From positions 62,001 to 126,000 of the forward strand of contig NZ_JACDUS010000004.1 in assembly GCF_013761005.1 (NCBI RefSeq): a stretch of 64,000 bases of DNA. Direction: 5' to 3'. Made by a program: the position numbers and the translations under genes. Positions within the stretch are counted from its first letter, which is position 1; every line of letters starts with the position of its first letter. This stretch comes from Desulfosalsimonas propionicica. GTDB lineage: Bacteria; Desulfobacterota; Desulfobacteria; Desulfobacterales; Desulfosalsimonadaceae. Shown here in pieces: positions 38,770 through 48,175 of the stretch. A model generated the notes under the pieces. That model searched no databases and was not told the origin of the DNA. It was given only the letters and a program-made list of their open reading frames with translations.

Positions 38770-39626
38770 TCGGAGAAGACATTGATCTTTCCTGGCAGCC
38801 GCGGGCGCGCAAATGGAAAGTATACATGGACCCGAGCCAAATCGATCAGATTCTGGTCAATTTGTGTGTAAATGCCCGGCATGCTATTGCCGATGTGGGC
38901 AGAATAATAATTGAAACCGAAACAAGGACTTTTGATGAAGACTATTGCGCCACAAACATCGGCTTTACTCCGGGGGATTTCGTTATGCTCTCCGTGAATG
39001 ACAACGGCTGCGGTATGGACAAGAAAACCCAAAACCGGATTTTTGAGCCGTTTTTCACCACAAAAAAAACAGGGGAAGGCACGGGTCTGGGATTGGCTAC
39101 GGTTTACGGCATCGTCAAGCAAAATGAAGGCTTTATCAATGTTTACAGTGAGCCTGGAAACGGGACCACATTCAAAATCTATCTCCCAAAGCATGAGACA
39201 ATGCCAGAAGAGACAAAAAGTCAAGCCGCTCTTGAGCCTGAAATTAAGGGAACTGAAACAGTCCTATTGGTGGAGGACGAACAGCAGATCCTGCACATGA
39301 CAACAATGATGCTCGAAAAGCTTGGCTATACCGTGCTGGCCGCCCAAACGCCCGCAGAAGCAATGGATACGGTCAAGGCGCATACAAGCAAAATTGACCT
39401 GCTTATGACCGATGCTGTCATGCCGGAGATGAACGGCCGGGAGCTTTCAGAGAATATCAAATCCCTCCATCAGGGTCTTAAGGTCATGTTTATGTCAGGC
39501 TATACCGCCGACCTGATTGCACACCGCGGAGTGCTGGACGAAGGTGTTAATTTTATTCAAAAACCTTTTCCAAGAAGGGATCTTGCTCTCAAGCTAAGAG
39601 AAATCCTGGATGAAGCAGACCAGTGA
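38637..39626 (+). CDS. kinase-ATPase and receiver part of the broken hybrid histidine kinase
   Basis: The frame holds the end of the DHp helix (STEITRQLLAFSRQQ), an HATPase domain (N box QILVNLCVNARHAI, then GCGMDKKTQNRIFEPFFTTK and GTGLGLATVYG) and a receiver domain (TVLLVEDEQQ, LLMTDAVMPEMNG, IQKPF). The phospho-acceptor histidine segment is missing. The listed start is a TTG with AGAGGAGG only two bases upstream, so it may not be translated well. It overlaps the preceding frame by 133 bases. I read the pair as one gene with an internal deletion that also shifts the frame. Confidence 0.75.
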   Translation: MSADRRSTEITRQLLAFSRQQTIVPESLDVNETVESMLKMLRRLIGEDIDLSWQPRARKWKVYMDPSQIDQILVNLCVNARHAIADVGRIIIETETRTFDEDYCATNIGFTPGDFVMLSVNDNGCGMDKKTQNRIFEPFFTTKKTGEGTGLGLATVYGIVKQNEGFINVYSEPGNGTTFKIYLPKHETMPEETKSQAALEPEIKGTETVLLVEDEQQILHMTTMMLEKLGYTVLAAQTPAEAMDTVKAHTSKIDLLMTDAVMPEMNGRELSENIKSLHQGLKVMFMSGYTADLIAHRGVLDEGVNFIQKPFPRRDLALKLREILDEADQ

Positions 39627-39806
39627 ATAGGTATTTCAGCATAGCGCTATCACTTCCGATTTTTTCATATTTTTGTGCAAAAATCACAATATTTTTTTAG
39701 CATTTTCCTGTTAGCCGCTTTTATTACTTTGGCAGCCCCCCGTTTAAATCCGCATGTACAGGCTTTTTCCTGAAACATGGAAACGCATATGCCTCTCTGT
39801 TTTTTT

Positions 39807-39822
39807 TGGCACTAAAATTGCA
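39807..39822 (+). promoter_or_regulatory. sigma-54 promoter upstream of the binding protein/kinase genes
   Basis: TGGCAC-TAAAA-TTGCA matches the -24/-12 consensus at every key position; GG and GC are 12 bases apart. It lies 79 bases before the ATG of the substrate-binding protein, in an AT-rich 274-base gap. The sigma-54 activator encoded at 44239-45690 is the obvious candidate regulator. Confidence 0.8.
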
Positions 39823-39900
39823 TTATACTGCCAATAAAAGTGGGCATGGCATTTTGAATACAGCTTTTAAATCACAGGGAGGCTGCAGGATTATATTCGT

Positions 39901-41109
39901 ATGAAAATATCGTTTAAAATTTGCTTGTTATTTTTTTGGTTCTTCTTTCAGGCCGGGAATGCAGGGGCTTATGAATCCTTGCGTCTGTATCTGGACGCGG
40001 ACATGTCCATCAACCACAAAGCCGGGGCTTCCATTGAAATGGGCATTCGCACGGCTTTAGACAAGCTGGGCTGGAAACTGGGAGGATATCCGGTAAGCCT
40101 TGAAGTGCTCGACAACCGCGGCAACTCTTTGAGAAGCCGCGAGCATCTGCATCAGTTTCTGGAAGATAAGGCTGCGCTGGCTGTCTTTTGTGGATTGCAT
40201 TCACCGCCGGTGCTTGAAAACCAGAACCTCATCAACGAACACCACATTCTCATGCTCAATCCCTGGGCTGCCGCCGGACCGATCACCCGGCCCGAATCAA
40301 CGGAAAACTGGATTTTCAGGCTGTCGATAGACGATTCAAAAGCAGGCGAGATCATCATCGATCACCTGCACCGCGTGCATGGACTCAAAAAACCGGTCCT
40401 GCTCCTGGAAGCCACCGGTTGGGGTGCAAGCAACGAAAAAACCATGAGACAGGCCCTGAAAAAAAGAAACCTCCGGGCAACCGGGGTGTTCCGATTCCCC
40501 TGGGGCACTACGCCTTACACCGCAACCGAAATTTTGCAGGAGGCGATGGCCGGTGATCCCGACAGCATCGTCCTGGTGGCCAATACGCCCGAGGGAAAAA
40601 GTTTTGCCAAAGCAATGAGCGATATCCGACCTGAATCCAGGCTCCCGGTGTTCAGTCACTGGGGCATTACCGGCGGTAATTTTTTCGAGGCTTTAAGCCC
40701 GGACATACAATGGGAATTTATTCAAACCGGCTTTCCGTTTGTGACACGGAATGGCGACCTGATTGTGAAGGAAACCGGCCTTCTATCAAAAAAATTGTTT
40801 TCTGACCTGGAGACCATGGCTGATCTTGGTGCGCCAGCCGGGTTTGTGCATGGATTTGATATCACACTGATTCTGGGTGCCGCAGCCGATCAGGCCGGGC
40901 TTACCGGCGATATCCAGGCCGATCGCCTGGCCGTGCACCAGGCCCTGGAAAATCTGGCAAAACCGGTTCCAGGCCTTTTAAAAACGTACAACCGGCCCTT
41001 TTCGGCCTACAATCGCCAAACCCCGGATGCCCATGAAGCCCTCGGCCCTGAGGATTACAAAATGGGCAGGTTCAACAGCCGTGGGCATATCGTACCCTTC
41101 AAATGGTAA
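39901..41109 (+). CDS. periplasmic substrate-binding protein (type 1, branched-chain amino acid-like)
   Basis: The 402-residue protein has a signal peptide (KISFKICLLFFWFFFQ, cleavage near AGAYE) and a two-lobed type 1 binding-protein fold: GASIEMGIRTALDKLG at the start, VFCGLHSPPVLEN, LNPWAAAGPITRP and LVANTPEGKSFAKAM. No permease or ATPase gene is near; two sensor kinases follow, the first 7 bases downstream. It may therefore deliver a signal to a kinase rather than serve uptake. The ligand is unknown. It is the first gene after the sigma-54 promoter. Confidence 0.8.
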   Translation: MKISFKICLLFFWFFFQAGNAGAYESLRLYLDADMSINHKAGASIEMGIRTALDKLGWKLGGYPVSLEVLDNRGNSLRSREHLHQFLEDKAALAVFCGLHSPPVLENQNLINEHHILMLNPWAAAGPITRPESTENWIFRLSIDDSKAGEIIIDHLHRVHGLKKPVLLLEATGWGASNEKTMRQALKKRNLRATGVFRFPWGTTPYTATEILQEAMAGDPDSIVLVANTPEGKSFAKAMSDIRPESRLPVFSHWGITGGNFFEALSPDIQWEFIQTGFPFVTRNGDLIVKETGLLSKKLFSDLETMADLGAPAGFVHGFDITLILGAAADQAGLTGDIQADRLAVHQALENLAKPVPGLLKTYNRPFSAYNRQTPDAHEALGPEDYKMGRFNSRGHIVPFKW

Positions 41110-41116
41110 AAGATAC

Positions 41117-43123
41117 ATGCCAACGAACAAAACATACAGTTCCGTAGGGAAATCCTTTATCAGTTTGGCCCTGGCCTTGTTTTCCGCTTTCTGCTTGCTG
41201 GCCTCATGGGTCTTTCTTGGCCCCCTGCAGTCCAATATAGAGCAAAACGTCAGTAAAAGCGTGGAAAAATACGTGCATACGCTTAGGTTATACGGGCACA
41301 ACAACCTGCAGTCATTGGTGAACGTCATTGAAGATCACGCCCGGCTGCCCCATATTGTCCACAGCGTCATGCGCACCCACGTCCCGATGTGGAAACTGCA
41401 GCACCAGTTGCTCACCATGAAACTCATGGGCCGGGATGTCAATTACACTCTGCTGGACTACCAGGGCAACCCGATTGCATCGGAAACTGATACCTCCGCT
41501 GATTTTTCCGGCCAGACTCCCTGGGTACGTTCCATACTCGATGGCCGGCGGACCACCTGGATCGATGCCGGTTATCACGATACGCAGCCTTTCTGGCGTA
41601 TTGCCGTTCCGATCCGCTACAATCAATACGTGGAGGGGGTGCTTGTCGCCGAATGCCCCGTGGAATCGCTCCTGGATATCATTATATCCGATGATGTGCT
41701 CCATCCCCACGTGGGCATCGAGCTTGTGCGCGGAACCACGGTGCTGGAGGAAAAAGGCGTGATTCCAAGTGACTACACAATGTTCCAAAGCTCATTATCC
41801 CACTCCGGCATTCAATGGAACCTGCTATGGGACCACGACGCTATCCGGAAAAAAATGACCATGATCTATATTCGCTGGCTGTTTTTTTTCTGTTTGACAG
41901 CTCTTGTCATCGTCTTTTTTTTCTATCTATACGGGAGTAAAAAAATTGTATATCCCCAGGAAGCGTTAAACAGGATCAATCAGCAGCTGTTTGCCCAAAA
42001 AAAAGAAATTGAAGGGCAATATCAGCAATTAAAAGCCGCCCAGCTCGACCTTGAAAAAAAAAACCGGGAACTGGCCGCGGAAAAAAACCAAATGGAAGCC
42101 ATTATTCATTCGGTTCAGGACGGCATTATCACAACCGACGCCCATGGCACCATCCAGACAATCAATCCGGCGGCCCGAAAGCTTTACGGCCTTGCTGAAT
42201 CAAAGCTGCTTGGCAAAACACTGGCCATCAATGCGGGGTTTTCTGAATTAAAAGATGCCTTGGAAAAAATGATTCTGGAAAAAACGGCTTACCGAAATCT
42301 GGAATTTTTCCTGAAAAATAAAAAAACAGACAGACAGCATTATCTCCGAGCCTCCCTTGCCCGTGTATCGACAGGGGCAATGGCTGAGAAAGAGGAGTAT
42401 TTAGAATTTGTTGTGGTATTAATTGATCTGACCCGTGAAAAAGAACTGGAACACATGAAAACCGCCTTTATTAATACTGCCGCCCATGAGCTTAGAACTC
42501 CTCTGACCTCGATCCAGGGTTTTTCGGAATTGCTGGTAATACGCAAAACAGTGCCTCCTGAAAAAATTCATTTCTATGCCAAAAAGATTCATTCTCAAAC
42601 CAAGGTGTTAAGCGCCATTGTGTCCCGGCTGGAAGATGTCAGCACCATAGAATCCGGGCGCACCATCAGCATTTTCCCGACCCTCCGGGATCTTCCGGAT
42701 TTGATCCGGAAAACCATCGATCTGGCCGGTACCAGCTATGGTTCAGAAAGGCTGGAAATGCAGTGCCAGCCATGCGACCCGTTTTATTTTGACATCAACC
42801 GGATCCGCCAGGTCATCTGGGACCTGATCGCAAACGCCCTGATTTATTCCTCCACCAACGCCCGGGTCCGGGTCGAGGGCTGGATGGACATTGCCAGATA
42901 TTTCGTGGTAATCCGGGACGAAGGTATGGGCATAGACACAGCTTTTGCCGCCCGCGTATTTGACGGTTTTCTGCGCGCTGACACCTCCAGCAGGGCACCG
43001 GGCGGCTTCGGGCTGAGCATTTACCTGGCAAAACACATCATCGATGCCCACCATGGCCAAATATTTATGGAAAGCGAACCCGGCAGGGGTACTGAATTTA
43101 CAATCTGCCTTCCCAGAAATTGA
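41117..43123 (+). CDS. membrane PAS/histidine kinase with extracytoplasmic sensor
   Basis: The 668-residue protein has TM1 (about 15-35, SLALALFSAFCLLASWVF), an extracytoplasmic domain of about 220 residues, TM2 (about 255-280, LFFFCLTALVIVFFFYLYG), a coiled coil, a PAS domain (VQDGIITTDAHGTIQTINPAA), an H-box (AAHELRTPLTSIQGF) and an HATPase domain (N box DLIANALIYS, GFGLSIYLAKHI). The start at 41117 is used because the longer frame to 41027 overlaps the binding-protein gene. Seven bases from that gene, it is its likely signalling partner. Confidence 0.9.
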   Translation: MPTNKTYSSVGKSFISLALALFSAFCLLASWVFLGPLQSNIEQNVSKSVEKYVHTLRLYGHNNLQSLVNVIEDHARLPHIVHSVMRTHVPMWKLQHQLLTMKLMGRDVNYTLLDYQGNPIASETDTSADFSGQTPWVRSILDGRRTTWIDAGYHDTQPFWRIAVPIRYNQYVEGVLVAECPVESLLDIIISDDVLHPHVGIELVRGTTVLEEKGVIPSDYTMFQSSLSHSGIQWNLLWDHDAIRKKMTMIYIRWLFFFCLTALVIVFFFYLYGSKKIVYPQEALNRINQQLFAQKKEIEGQYQQLKAAQLDLEKKNRELAAEKNQMEAIIHSVQDGIITTDAHGTIQTINPAARKLYGLAESKLLGKTLAINAGFSELKDALEKMILEKTAYRNLEFFLKNKKTDRQHYLRASLARVSTGAMAEKEEYLEFVVVLIDLTREKELEHMKTAFINTAAHELRTPLTSIQGFSELLVIRKTVPPEKIHFYAKKIHSQTKVLSAIVSRLEDVSTIESGRTISIFPTLRDLPDLIRKTIDLAGTSYGSERLEMQCQPCDPFYFDINRIRQVIWDLIANALIYSSTNARVRVEGWMDIARYFVVIRDEGMGIDTAFAARVFDGFLRADTSSRAPGGFGLSIYLAKHIIDAHHGQIFMESEPGRGTEFTICLPRN

Positions 43124-43156
43124 TATGAAATCCAATCAAAAAAAAGGTGTTTAAAA

Positions 43157-44293
43157 ATGTGTGACGATTTTAATCAATCCCGATCAACTTCTAAATACCC
43201 GGCGGATTCAGGTCATTTAAAAAAGACCCAGCTACCCCCCCATGTATTGCTGGACTGTATACAGACCCAGATCTGGTTTTTAACAGACGAGGTGCATTAT
43301 GGATTTGTAAACAAGGCGCATTCCCGATTTATCGGGCTTGAAAAGTCCAGGATTGAAGGCAGGAGTCTTTATAATTTTTTTTCACCAGAGGAAGCCGAGA
43401 CCTGCATAAAAAGCAACAGGGTTGTTTTCGAAAACCAGAGCTTCGTTATTTCAGAAGAATGGATGAAAGACCGCACCGGCCAGAACCGGCTGCTAAAGAT
43501 CTGCAAAACTCCGGTGCATGACCCGGAAACCGGAAAAACCTGTGTGGTCTGCTCTGCGGAAGACATCACCGAGCAGCGGCAGCTCGATGAGATGAGAGGC
43601 GAATTTCTCTCCACAGCGGCGCATGAACTGCGCAGCCCACTGACATCGATCATGGGGTTTGCCGAACTGGTCATGGCCCGTCCCGATTTGTCCGGTGAAA
43701 AACGAAACCGCTATAATGCCCACATTCTGGCCCAGTCCAAAATCCTTGAATCCATTATTGCCAACTATTTAAATGTCAGCCAGATCGAATCCGGGCGGGA
43801 CCTGCCGTTTAACCCAGGGCCGGTTTGCATCAAAACCCTGATCACGGAAGTGGTCCAGCAATTCACAGACCAGAAAACAGACAGGGAGTTTGTCTGCAGC
43901 ATCGGCAATGCACCGGAACTTCAACTGGATCGGGTAAAAATGATTCAGGTGATGTACAATCTGCTGTCCAATGCAGTCAAATATTCAAAACAAGGCTCAA
44001 GAGTAATGGTACATGGGCAGTGCCAAAAAAGCGGCCAGTATCATATCACCGTATCGGACAACGGCTGCGGAATGACAAAGCAGGAACAGGAACATGTGTT
44101 TAACAAATATTTCAGGGGCACCCGGGCCCGACATCAGTGCAAGGGCTTAGGCCTTGGCATGGCTGTTGTCAAATACATGGTTGACCTGCATCAGGGCCAA
44201 ACCTGGCTGGAGTCCGAGCCCGGCAAAGGAACCACTGTTCATGTGCTTCTGCCATGTGGCAACTCAAGCTCATGCTTCCTGAGCAGCGCATAA
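43157..44293 (+). CDS. soluble PAS/histidine kinase
   Basis: The 378-residue protein has no membrane segment. A PAS domain (about 35-130, FLTDEVHYGFVNKAHSRFIGL) is followed by an H-box (AAHELRSPLTSIMGF) and an HATPase domain (NLLSNAVKYS, DNGCGMTKQEQEHVF, GLGLGMAVVKYM). Its H-box region closely resembles that of the preceding kinase, suggesting duplication or shared partners. AAGGTG lies eight bases before the ATG, 33 bases after the first kinase. Its last 55 bases overlap the end of the sigma-54 activator on the other strand. Confidence 0.9.
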   Translation: MCDDFNQSRSTSKYPADSGHLKKTQLPPHVLLDCIQTQIWFLTDEVHYGFVNKAHSRFIGLEKSRIEGRSLYNFFSPEEAETCIKSNRVVFENQSFVISEEWMKDRTGQNRLLKICKTPVHDPETGKTCVVCSAEDITEQRQLDEMRGEFLSTAAHELRSPLTSIMGFAELVMARPDLSGEKRNRYNAHILAQSKILESIIANYLNVSQIESGRDLPFNPGPVCIKTLITEVVQQFTDQKTDREFVCSIGNAPELQLDRVKMIQVMYNLLSNAVKYSKQGSRVMVHGQCQKSGQYHITVSDNGCGMTKQEQEHVFNKYFRGTRARHQCKGLGLGMAVVKYMVDLHQGQTWLESEPGKGTTVHVLLPCGNSSSCFLSSA

Positions 44294-45690
44294 AAATGAG
44301 ACACGGAAACGCCGGCCTTTTCGCACAAATCCTTGACGGTTTTTTCTTTGGATGAAAAAATAAGCTGCTTTAAATAGATTTTCTCGGCAGCCCTGGAGCC
44401 TTCCGCCCTTGCTTCTTTGAGCGTTCCAGCTGGTTTTCCAAATGCGCACGGCGTCTGATTTTCAGATATGACCTTGTCTTCAGAACAGGTGGAAACAGGG
44501 CGCCTTTGGTGCTCCAGCTCACCGGCAGCTATCTTAACCCGCAGGTAATTGGGCAGTTGCTGGGGGTATAAAATAGGCTCGGGATCTGCAGAAACAACGG
44601 AGTGCTCCAGGCAATGGCGCAGCTCCCGGATATTACCCGGCCAATCATAACTTCTGAGTGTGGGCAGAAAGTCAGAAGAAATGCCCTTGACAGGCAGGTT
44701 ATACTGTTGGCAGATGTTTTGCAGAAAAAAAGCCGTAAGGTGATCCAGATCTTCAAGCCGATCGCGCAGCGGCGGCACAAAAATTTCCTGCCCCATGATC
44801 CGGTACAGCAAGTCCTGGCGGAAGGCGTTTTTCTCAACCATGGCCGCCAGGTTTCGATGGGTTGCGGAAATCAGGCGAAAATTGCTTCTTTTTTCCTCCA
44901 GCGCCCCAACCGGCCGGAAAGTTTGTTCCTGGAGCACCCGAAGAAGGTTTTTCTGGACATCCATGGGCAGCTCCCCGATTTCATCAAGAAACAAGATTCC
45001 CTTGTCAGCGCTTTGAATCAGGCCGACTTTATCTGCATGAGCGCCGGTAAAGGCGCCTTTCCTATGACCGAACAAAATACTGTCAACCAGGCTTTCAGAC
45101 AAGGCCGCACAGTCAACCACCACAAAGGGTCCGCCGGATCTGGGGCTGTTTGCATGAATAATCCGGGCGATTAACTCCTTGCCAACTCCGGTCTCCCCCC
45201 GAATCAGGCATGGCGCACCTGATGTTGACGCCTGGGCTGCCTGCTGCAGGCAACGGTGCAGGGTTGGACTTCCGCCAATTAGTCCCTGCCGGTTAAGGGC
45301 AACCACCTTTTCTTTTCCGGATTTGTCCTTTCGGTAGCGCAGGGCCTGGCGAACAAGGTGGGTCATGGAGCGGATGGAAAAGGGTTTTTGAACAAAATCC
45401 CAGGCGCCGCGGTAAATGGCCGTTTCAATACTTTGTTCTGAACCACCAGCGGTAATTACAATTACTTCCGGATTGGAGGGAATTTCAAGGAATGCTTCCA
45501 GCCATTCCAGGCCGTTTCCATCCGGCAGGGAAAGATCCAGAAAAACAATATCCGGCAGGACCTGCCGGGCGACATCAAAGCCCTGGCCCAGCATCTGAGC
45601 GGTATGAAACTCATGATCCTCCCGGTCCAGTGCTTCGCAAATCAACCGGTTGATTGTCGGATCATCGTCGATGACAACAAACAAAGCCAT
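44239..45690 (-). CDS. sigma-54-dependent response regulator (receiver-AAA-HTH)
   Basis: The 483-residue protein has a receiver domain with Asp52 (FLDLSLPDG) and Lys102 (VQKPF), an AAA+ domain with Walker A GETGVGKE (165-172) and the sigma-54 contact loop GAFTGA (212-217), FLDEIGELPMDVQ, and a C-terminal helix-turn-helix (KDLCEKAGVSVSHFYALLRKHEL). It activates sigma-54 RNA polymerase when phosphorylated. Convergent with the two kinases and placed at the end of the exopolysaccharide operon, it resembles PrsR-type regulators of such operons; that link is inference. Its stop lies inside the end of the kinase gene. Confidence 0.92.
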   Translation of the reverse strand: MALFVVIDDDPTINRLICEALDREDHEFHTAQMLGQGFDVARQVLPDIVFLDLSLPDGNGLEWLEAFLEIPSNPEVIVITAGGSEQSIETAIYRGAWDFVQKPFSIRSMTHLVRQALRYRKDKSGKEKVVALNRQGLIGGSPTLHRCLQQAAQASTSGAPCLIRGETGVGKELIARIIHANSPRSGGPFVVVDCAALSESLVDSILFGHRKGAFTGAHADKVGLIQSADKGILFLDEIGELPMDVQKNLLRVLQEQTFRPVGALEEKRSNFRLISATHRNLAAMVEKNAFRQDLLYRIMGQEIFVPPLRDRLEDLDHLTAFFLQNICQQYNLPVKGISSDFLPTLRSYDWPGNIRELRHCLEHSVVSADPEPILYPQQLPNYLRVKIAAGELEHQRRPVSTCSEDKVISENQTPCAFGKPAGTLKEARAEGSRAAEKIYLKQLIFSSKEKTVKDLCEKAGVSVSHFYALLRKHELELPHGRST

Positions 45691-45825
45691 ATAATCAGAA
45701 ACATTTCATTTAAAATCAACCTTTTATTAAAATTCATATTATAGTCCTTATTCTCCACCCCGTCAAGAAGCAATTGCTGAGAGCCTATCGTGCCAATTTG
45801 CAAGAACACACGGCCTGAAACCAGG

Positions 45826-48096
45826 TTAAACTGATCTTGTTGTTTTTTTTCTGTTCCCGCCTTCATGATACTGATAATAATACTGGTAATAATAACGTGA
45901 GTCCCGGGTGCGCTTTACGGCATTTAGTACTGCGCCCAGAATTTTCTGGTGGACCGGTGTTAAAATTTCAAGGGTGTTTTTAACTTCATGCCGCCCGGTC
46001 TGCCCTTCCCTTAGCACGACCACGATGCCACCGCTAAGCCGGGCCAGAAGCAAGGGATCTGTTACCGCGGTAACAGGCGGTGAGTCCATTATGATAAAAT
46101 CATAATGATCTGAAAGACTGTCAATGAGTTTCACCATGCGCGTGGAACTTAACAGAACCCAAGGATTCGAGGGAACAGGGCCGGCTGTGGCCAGATCCAG
46201 TTGCGGAATATGGGTTTCTCTTATGACTTTTGACAACTCAGCCTTATGGGCAAGAAAACCGCTCAGGCCGGGCTCACTTTCAGCATTGAACATCTTGTGA
46301 AGATTGGGGTTGCGAAGATCACAGTCGAGCAGCAATGTTTTTGATCCGTGCTGGGCCAGGGTAACAGCCAGGTTGACGCAGGTGATGCTTTTGCCTTCGG
46401 CAGGCCCCGGGCTGGTGACAAGAAGCGTTTTTGCCTCCCTGACCTTTTGGGAAAACATCACCGAAGTTCGAAGAGACCGGTAGGCCTCGCTGTAAAACGA
46501 CATGGGCGAATACACTGTCACCAGTTCTTTTGGTTCGCCCTCAGGCGCGTAAATTCCGGAAAAATCATGGATGCCGGTCAAAAAGGGTATACCAAGATGC
46601 TTGACATCATCCGGGGTTTTAATCGCATTGTCCAGATGTTCCAGTAAAAAAGCCAGGCCAAGCCCTGCCATAAGGCCCAGGGAAAGCCCGAAAATCAAAT
46701 TCCTTTTCGGCCTGGGCCGAACCGGACTGTCCGGTATCTCAGCGCCTTCCACCAGCCGAATATTTCCGCTTTCAATGTCTTTTCCAAGGGATGCCTTCTC
46801 GTAACGCTGCAGCAGTGTTTTATACATATTGCGGGCGCTTTGGGCCTTGCGCTTGAGCACGCTGTATTCCACGGCCTCGCGGTTTATGGACTGGGCGCCC
46901 TCCTTGATCTGATTTAAAGACATTTCAAGGGAGCGCTCTCCGGCAAGGGCCACCCGGTATTCACTTTCCAGAGAGCTGACAATGCGTTTCATTTCAGCCT
47001 CTTTTGCTTTGTTCAGTTCATCGAGCTGGGATTGGATGCCGACCATCTTTGGATGGTTGGCCCCATAAGTATGGGCAAGCTCGACCATTCTGCATTGAAG
47101 CAGCACCTCTTCCTGGTGGATCCGGGAAACGGTGTCGTTGCTGGCAAGTTCCGTGACACTGCTCATATCCGAAGTGTTGTCCAGCAGAGTTCTGGCCTGC
47201 TTGTACCGTGCTTCTGCTCCCACACGACGGGCTTTTGCCTGGGTCAGCTGCTGATTTAACTCGGAAAGGGTCTGTGCTGTAAGCTTTTCGCTCTCCTCGG
47301 AAAAAGTGGTTACAATGCCATGCTTCTCCTTGAACTGTTGGAGTTGCCGTTCGGCTTTCTCCACACTTACCTGGGCTTCATCAAGGCGTTTTTGAAGCCA
47401 TTGGGCCGCATCCTGGGCTGCTTCGATCCGATTTTCCAGGTTAAATTCAATGTAGTTGGTCACAACAGAATCCGCTGCCTGCCGGGCCAGCACAGGATCT
47501 CTGGCATGAAAGCTGACCTGCACCAGGCGGGAATCGGAAACCGGCTCCACATCAACCCGTCCCAAAAAGGCGCTGGTCAGTTTTTTCATCCTACGTTGCT
47601 CTTCGGTTTCCGCTTGGACCCGGCCGGTTTCGATCGCCTCTGCTTCACGATCACTGCCGGTATCTAAAAGGGATACAACGGATTTAACCCACCCACTGAA
47701 AGTGGTTGAAATCGCATGCCGGACTTGCGTGATAAATCCATCCGGAGCTTTGGGAAAAAACTCCCGGCTGTCGAGTAAATCCAGCTTCCGAATCACTTTT
47801 TCGGCAACCTGACGACTTTTTATTATCTGGTACTGGCTGTTATAGTACTCCCTGCTGGAATTGTCAGTTGCCAGCATTTCCTCGATGGAATAAATTTTGG
47901 GCGCTTTAGGCTCAATCATCAATGTGGCGGTGCTTTTGTACACCGATGTCTCGGTAAGGGCCAGCAGGAACGAAGAAACTCCTGCCAGCAGCACACAGGC
48001 CAGAATTGTCCAGCCGTGACGCTTCATAACAATCCAGTAATGGCGGAGATCAACAATGTCCCCGGAAGCCTGCGAATCTTCCCAATTTCTATCCAT
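45826..48096 (-). CDS. polysaccharide chain-length regulator with tyrosine autokinase (Wzz/BY-kinase)
   Basis: The 756-residue protein has two membrane segments (about 30-50 and 430-450) with PRPKRNLIFGLSLGL near the second, a long periplasmic coiled-coil region between them, and a cytoplasmic BY-kinase domain: Walker A SPGPAEGKSITCVNLA, Walker A' TLLLDCDLRNP and Walker B DFIIMDSPP. The tail has a tyrosine cluster (YYYQYYYQY), the autophosphorylation site in this family. The Walker A has Ala where Gly is more usual (GPxEGKS). The ATG at 48096 has GAGGAG five bases upstream. It works with the Wza-like exporter encoded next. Confidence 0.92.
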   Translation of the reverse strand: MDRNWEDSQASGDIVDLRHYWIVMKRHGWTILACVLLAGVSSFLLALTETSVYKSTATLMIEPKAPKIYSIEEMLATDNSSREYYNSQYQIIKSRQVAEKVIRKLDLLDSREFFPKAPDGFITQVRHAISTTFSGWVKSVVSLLDTGSDREAEAIETGRVQAETEEQRRMKKLTSAFLGRVDVEPVSDSRLVQVSFHARDPVLARQAADSVVTNYIEFNLENRIEAAQDAAQWLQKRLDEAQVSVEKAERQLQQFKEKHGIVTTFSEESEKLTAQTLSELNQQLTQAKARRVGAEARYKQARTLLDNTSDMSSVTELASNDTVSRIHQEEVLLQCRMVELAHTYGANHPKMVGIQSQLDELNKAKEAEMKRIVSSLESEYRVALAGERSLEMSLNQIKEGAQSINREAVEYSVLKRKAQSARNMYKTLLQRYEKASLGKDIESGNIRLVEGAEIPDSPVRPRPKRNLIFGLSLGLMAGLGLAFLLEHLDNAIKTPDDVKHLGIPFLTGIHDFSGIYAPEGEPKELVTVYSPMSFYSEAYRSLRTSVMFSQKVREAKTLLVTSPGPAEGKSITCVNLAVTLAQHGSKTLLLDCDLRNPNLHKMFNAESEPGLSGFLAHKAELSKVIRETHIPQLDLATAGPVPSNPWVLLSSTRMVKLIDSLSDHYDFIIMDSPPVTAVTDPLLLARLSGGIVVVLREGQTGRHEVKNTLEILTPVHQKILGAVLNAVKRTRDSRYYYQYYYQYHEGGNRKKTTRSV

Positions 48097-48137
48097 GACA
48101 CTCCTCTGAAAATAATGCATCCGTCAAAACACGCATT

Positions 48138-48175
48138 TAGACGGTGCAGATATTGGACTTTTACGGCAACATCAA
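48138..48175. repeat. partial family-1 repeat
   Basis: GCAGATATTGGACTTTTACGGCAACATC matches the right-hand end of the 125-bp repeat with a few changes, split here as GCAGATATTGGACTTTT and ACGGCAACATC. It lies between the exporter stop and the BY-kinase start. No other part of the repeat is present, so it is a remnant. Confidence 0.5.

Noticed and set aside
41027-41116. Longer N-terminus of the membrane kinase
   Set aside because: The extra 30 codons overlap the end of the binding-protein gene; the signal-anchor helix starts right after the ATG at 41117.
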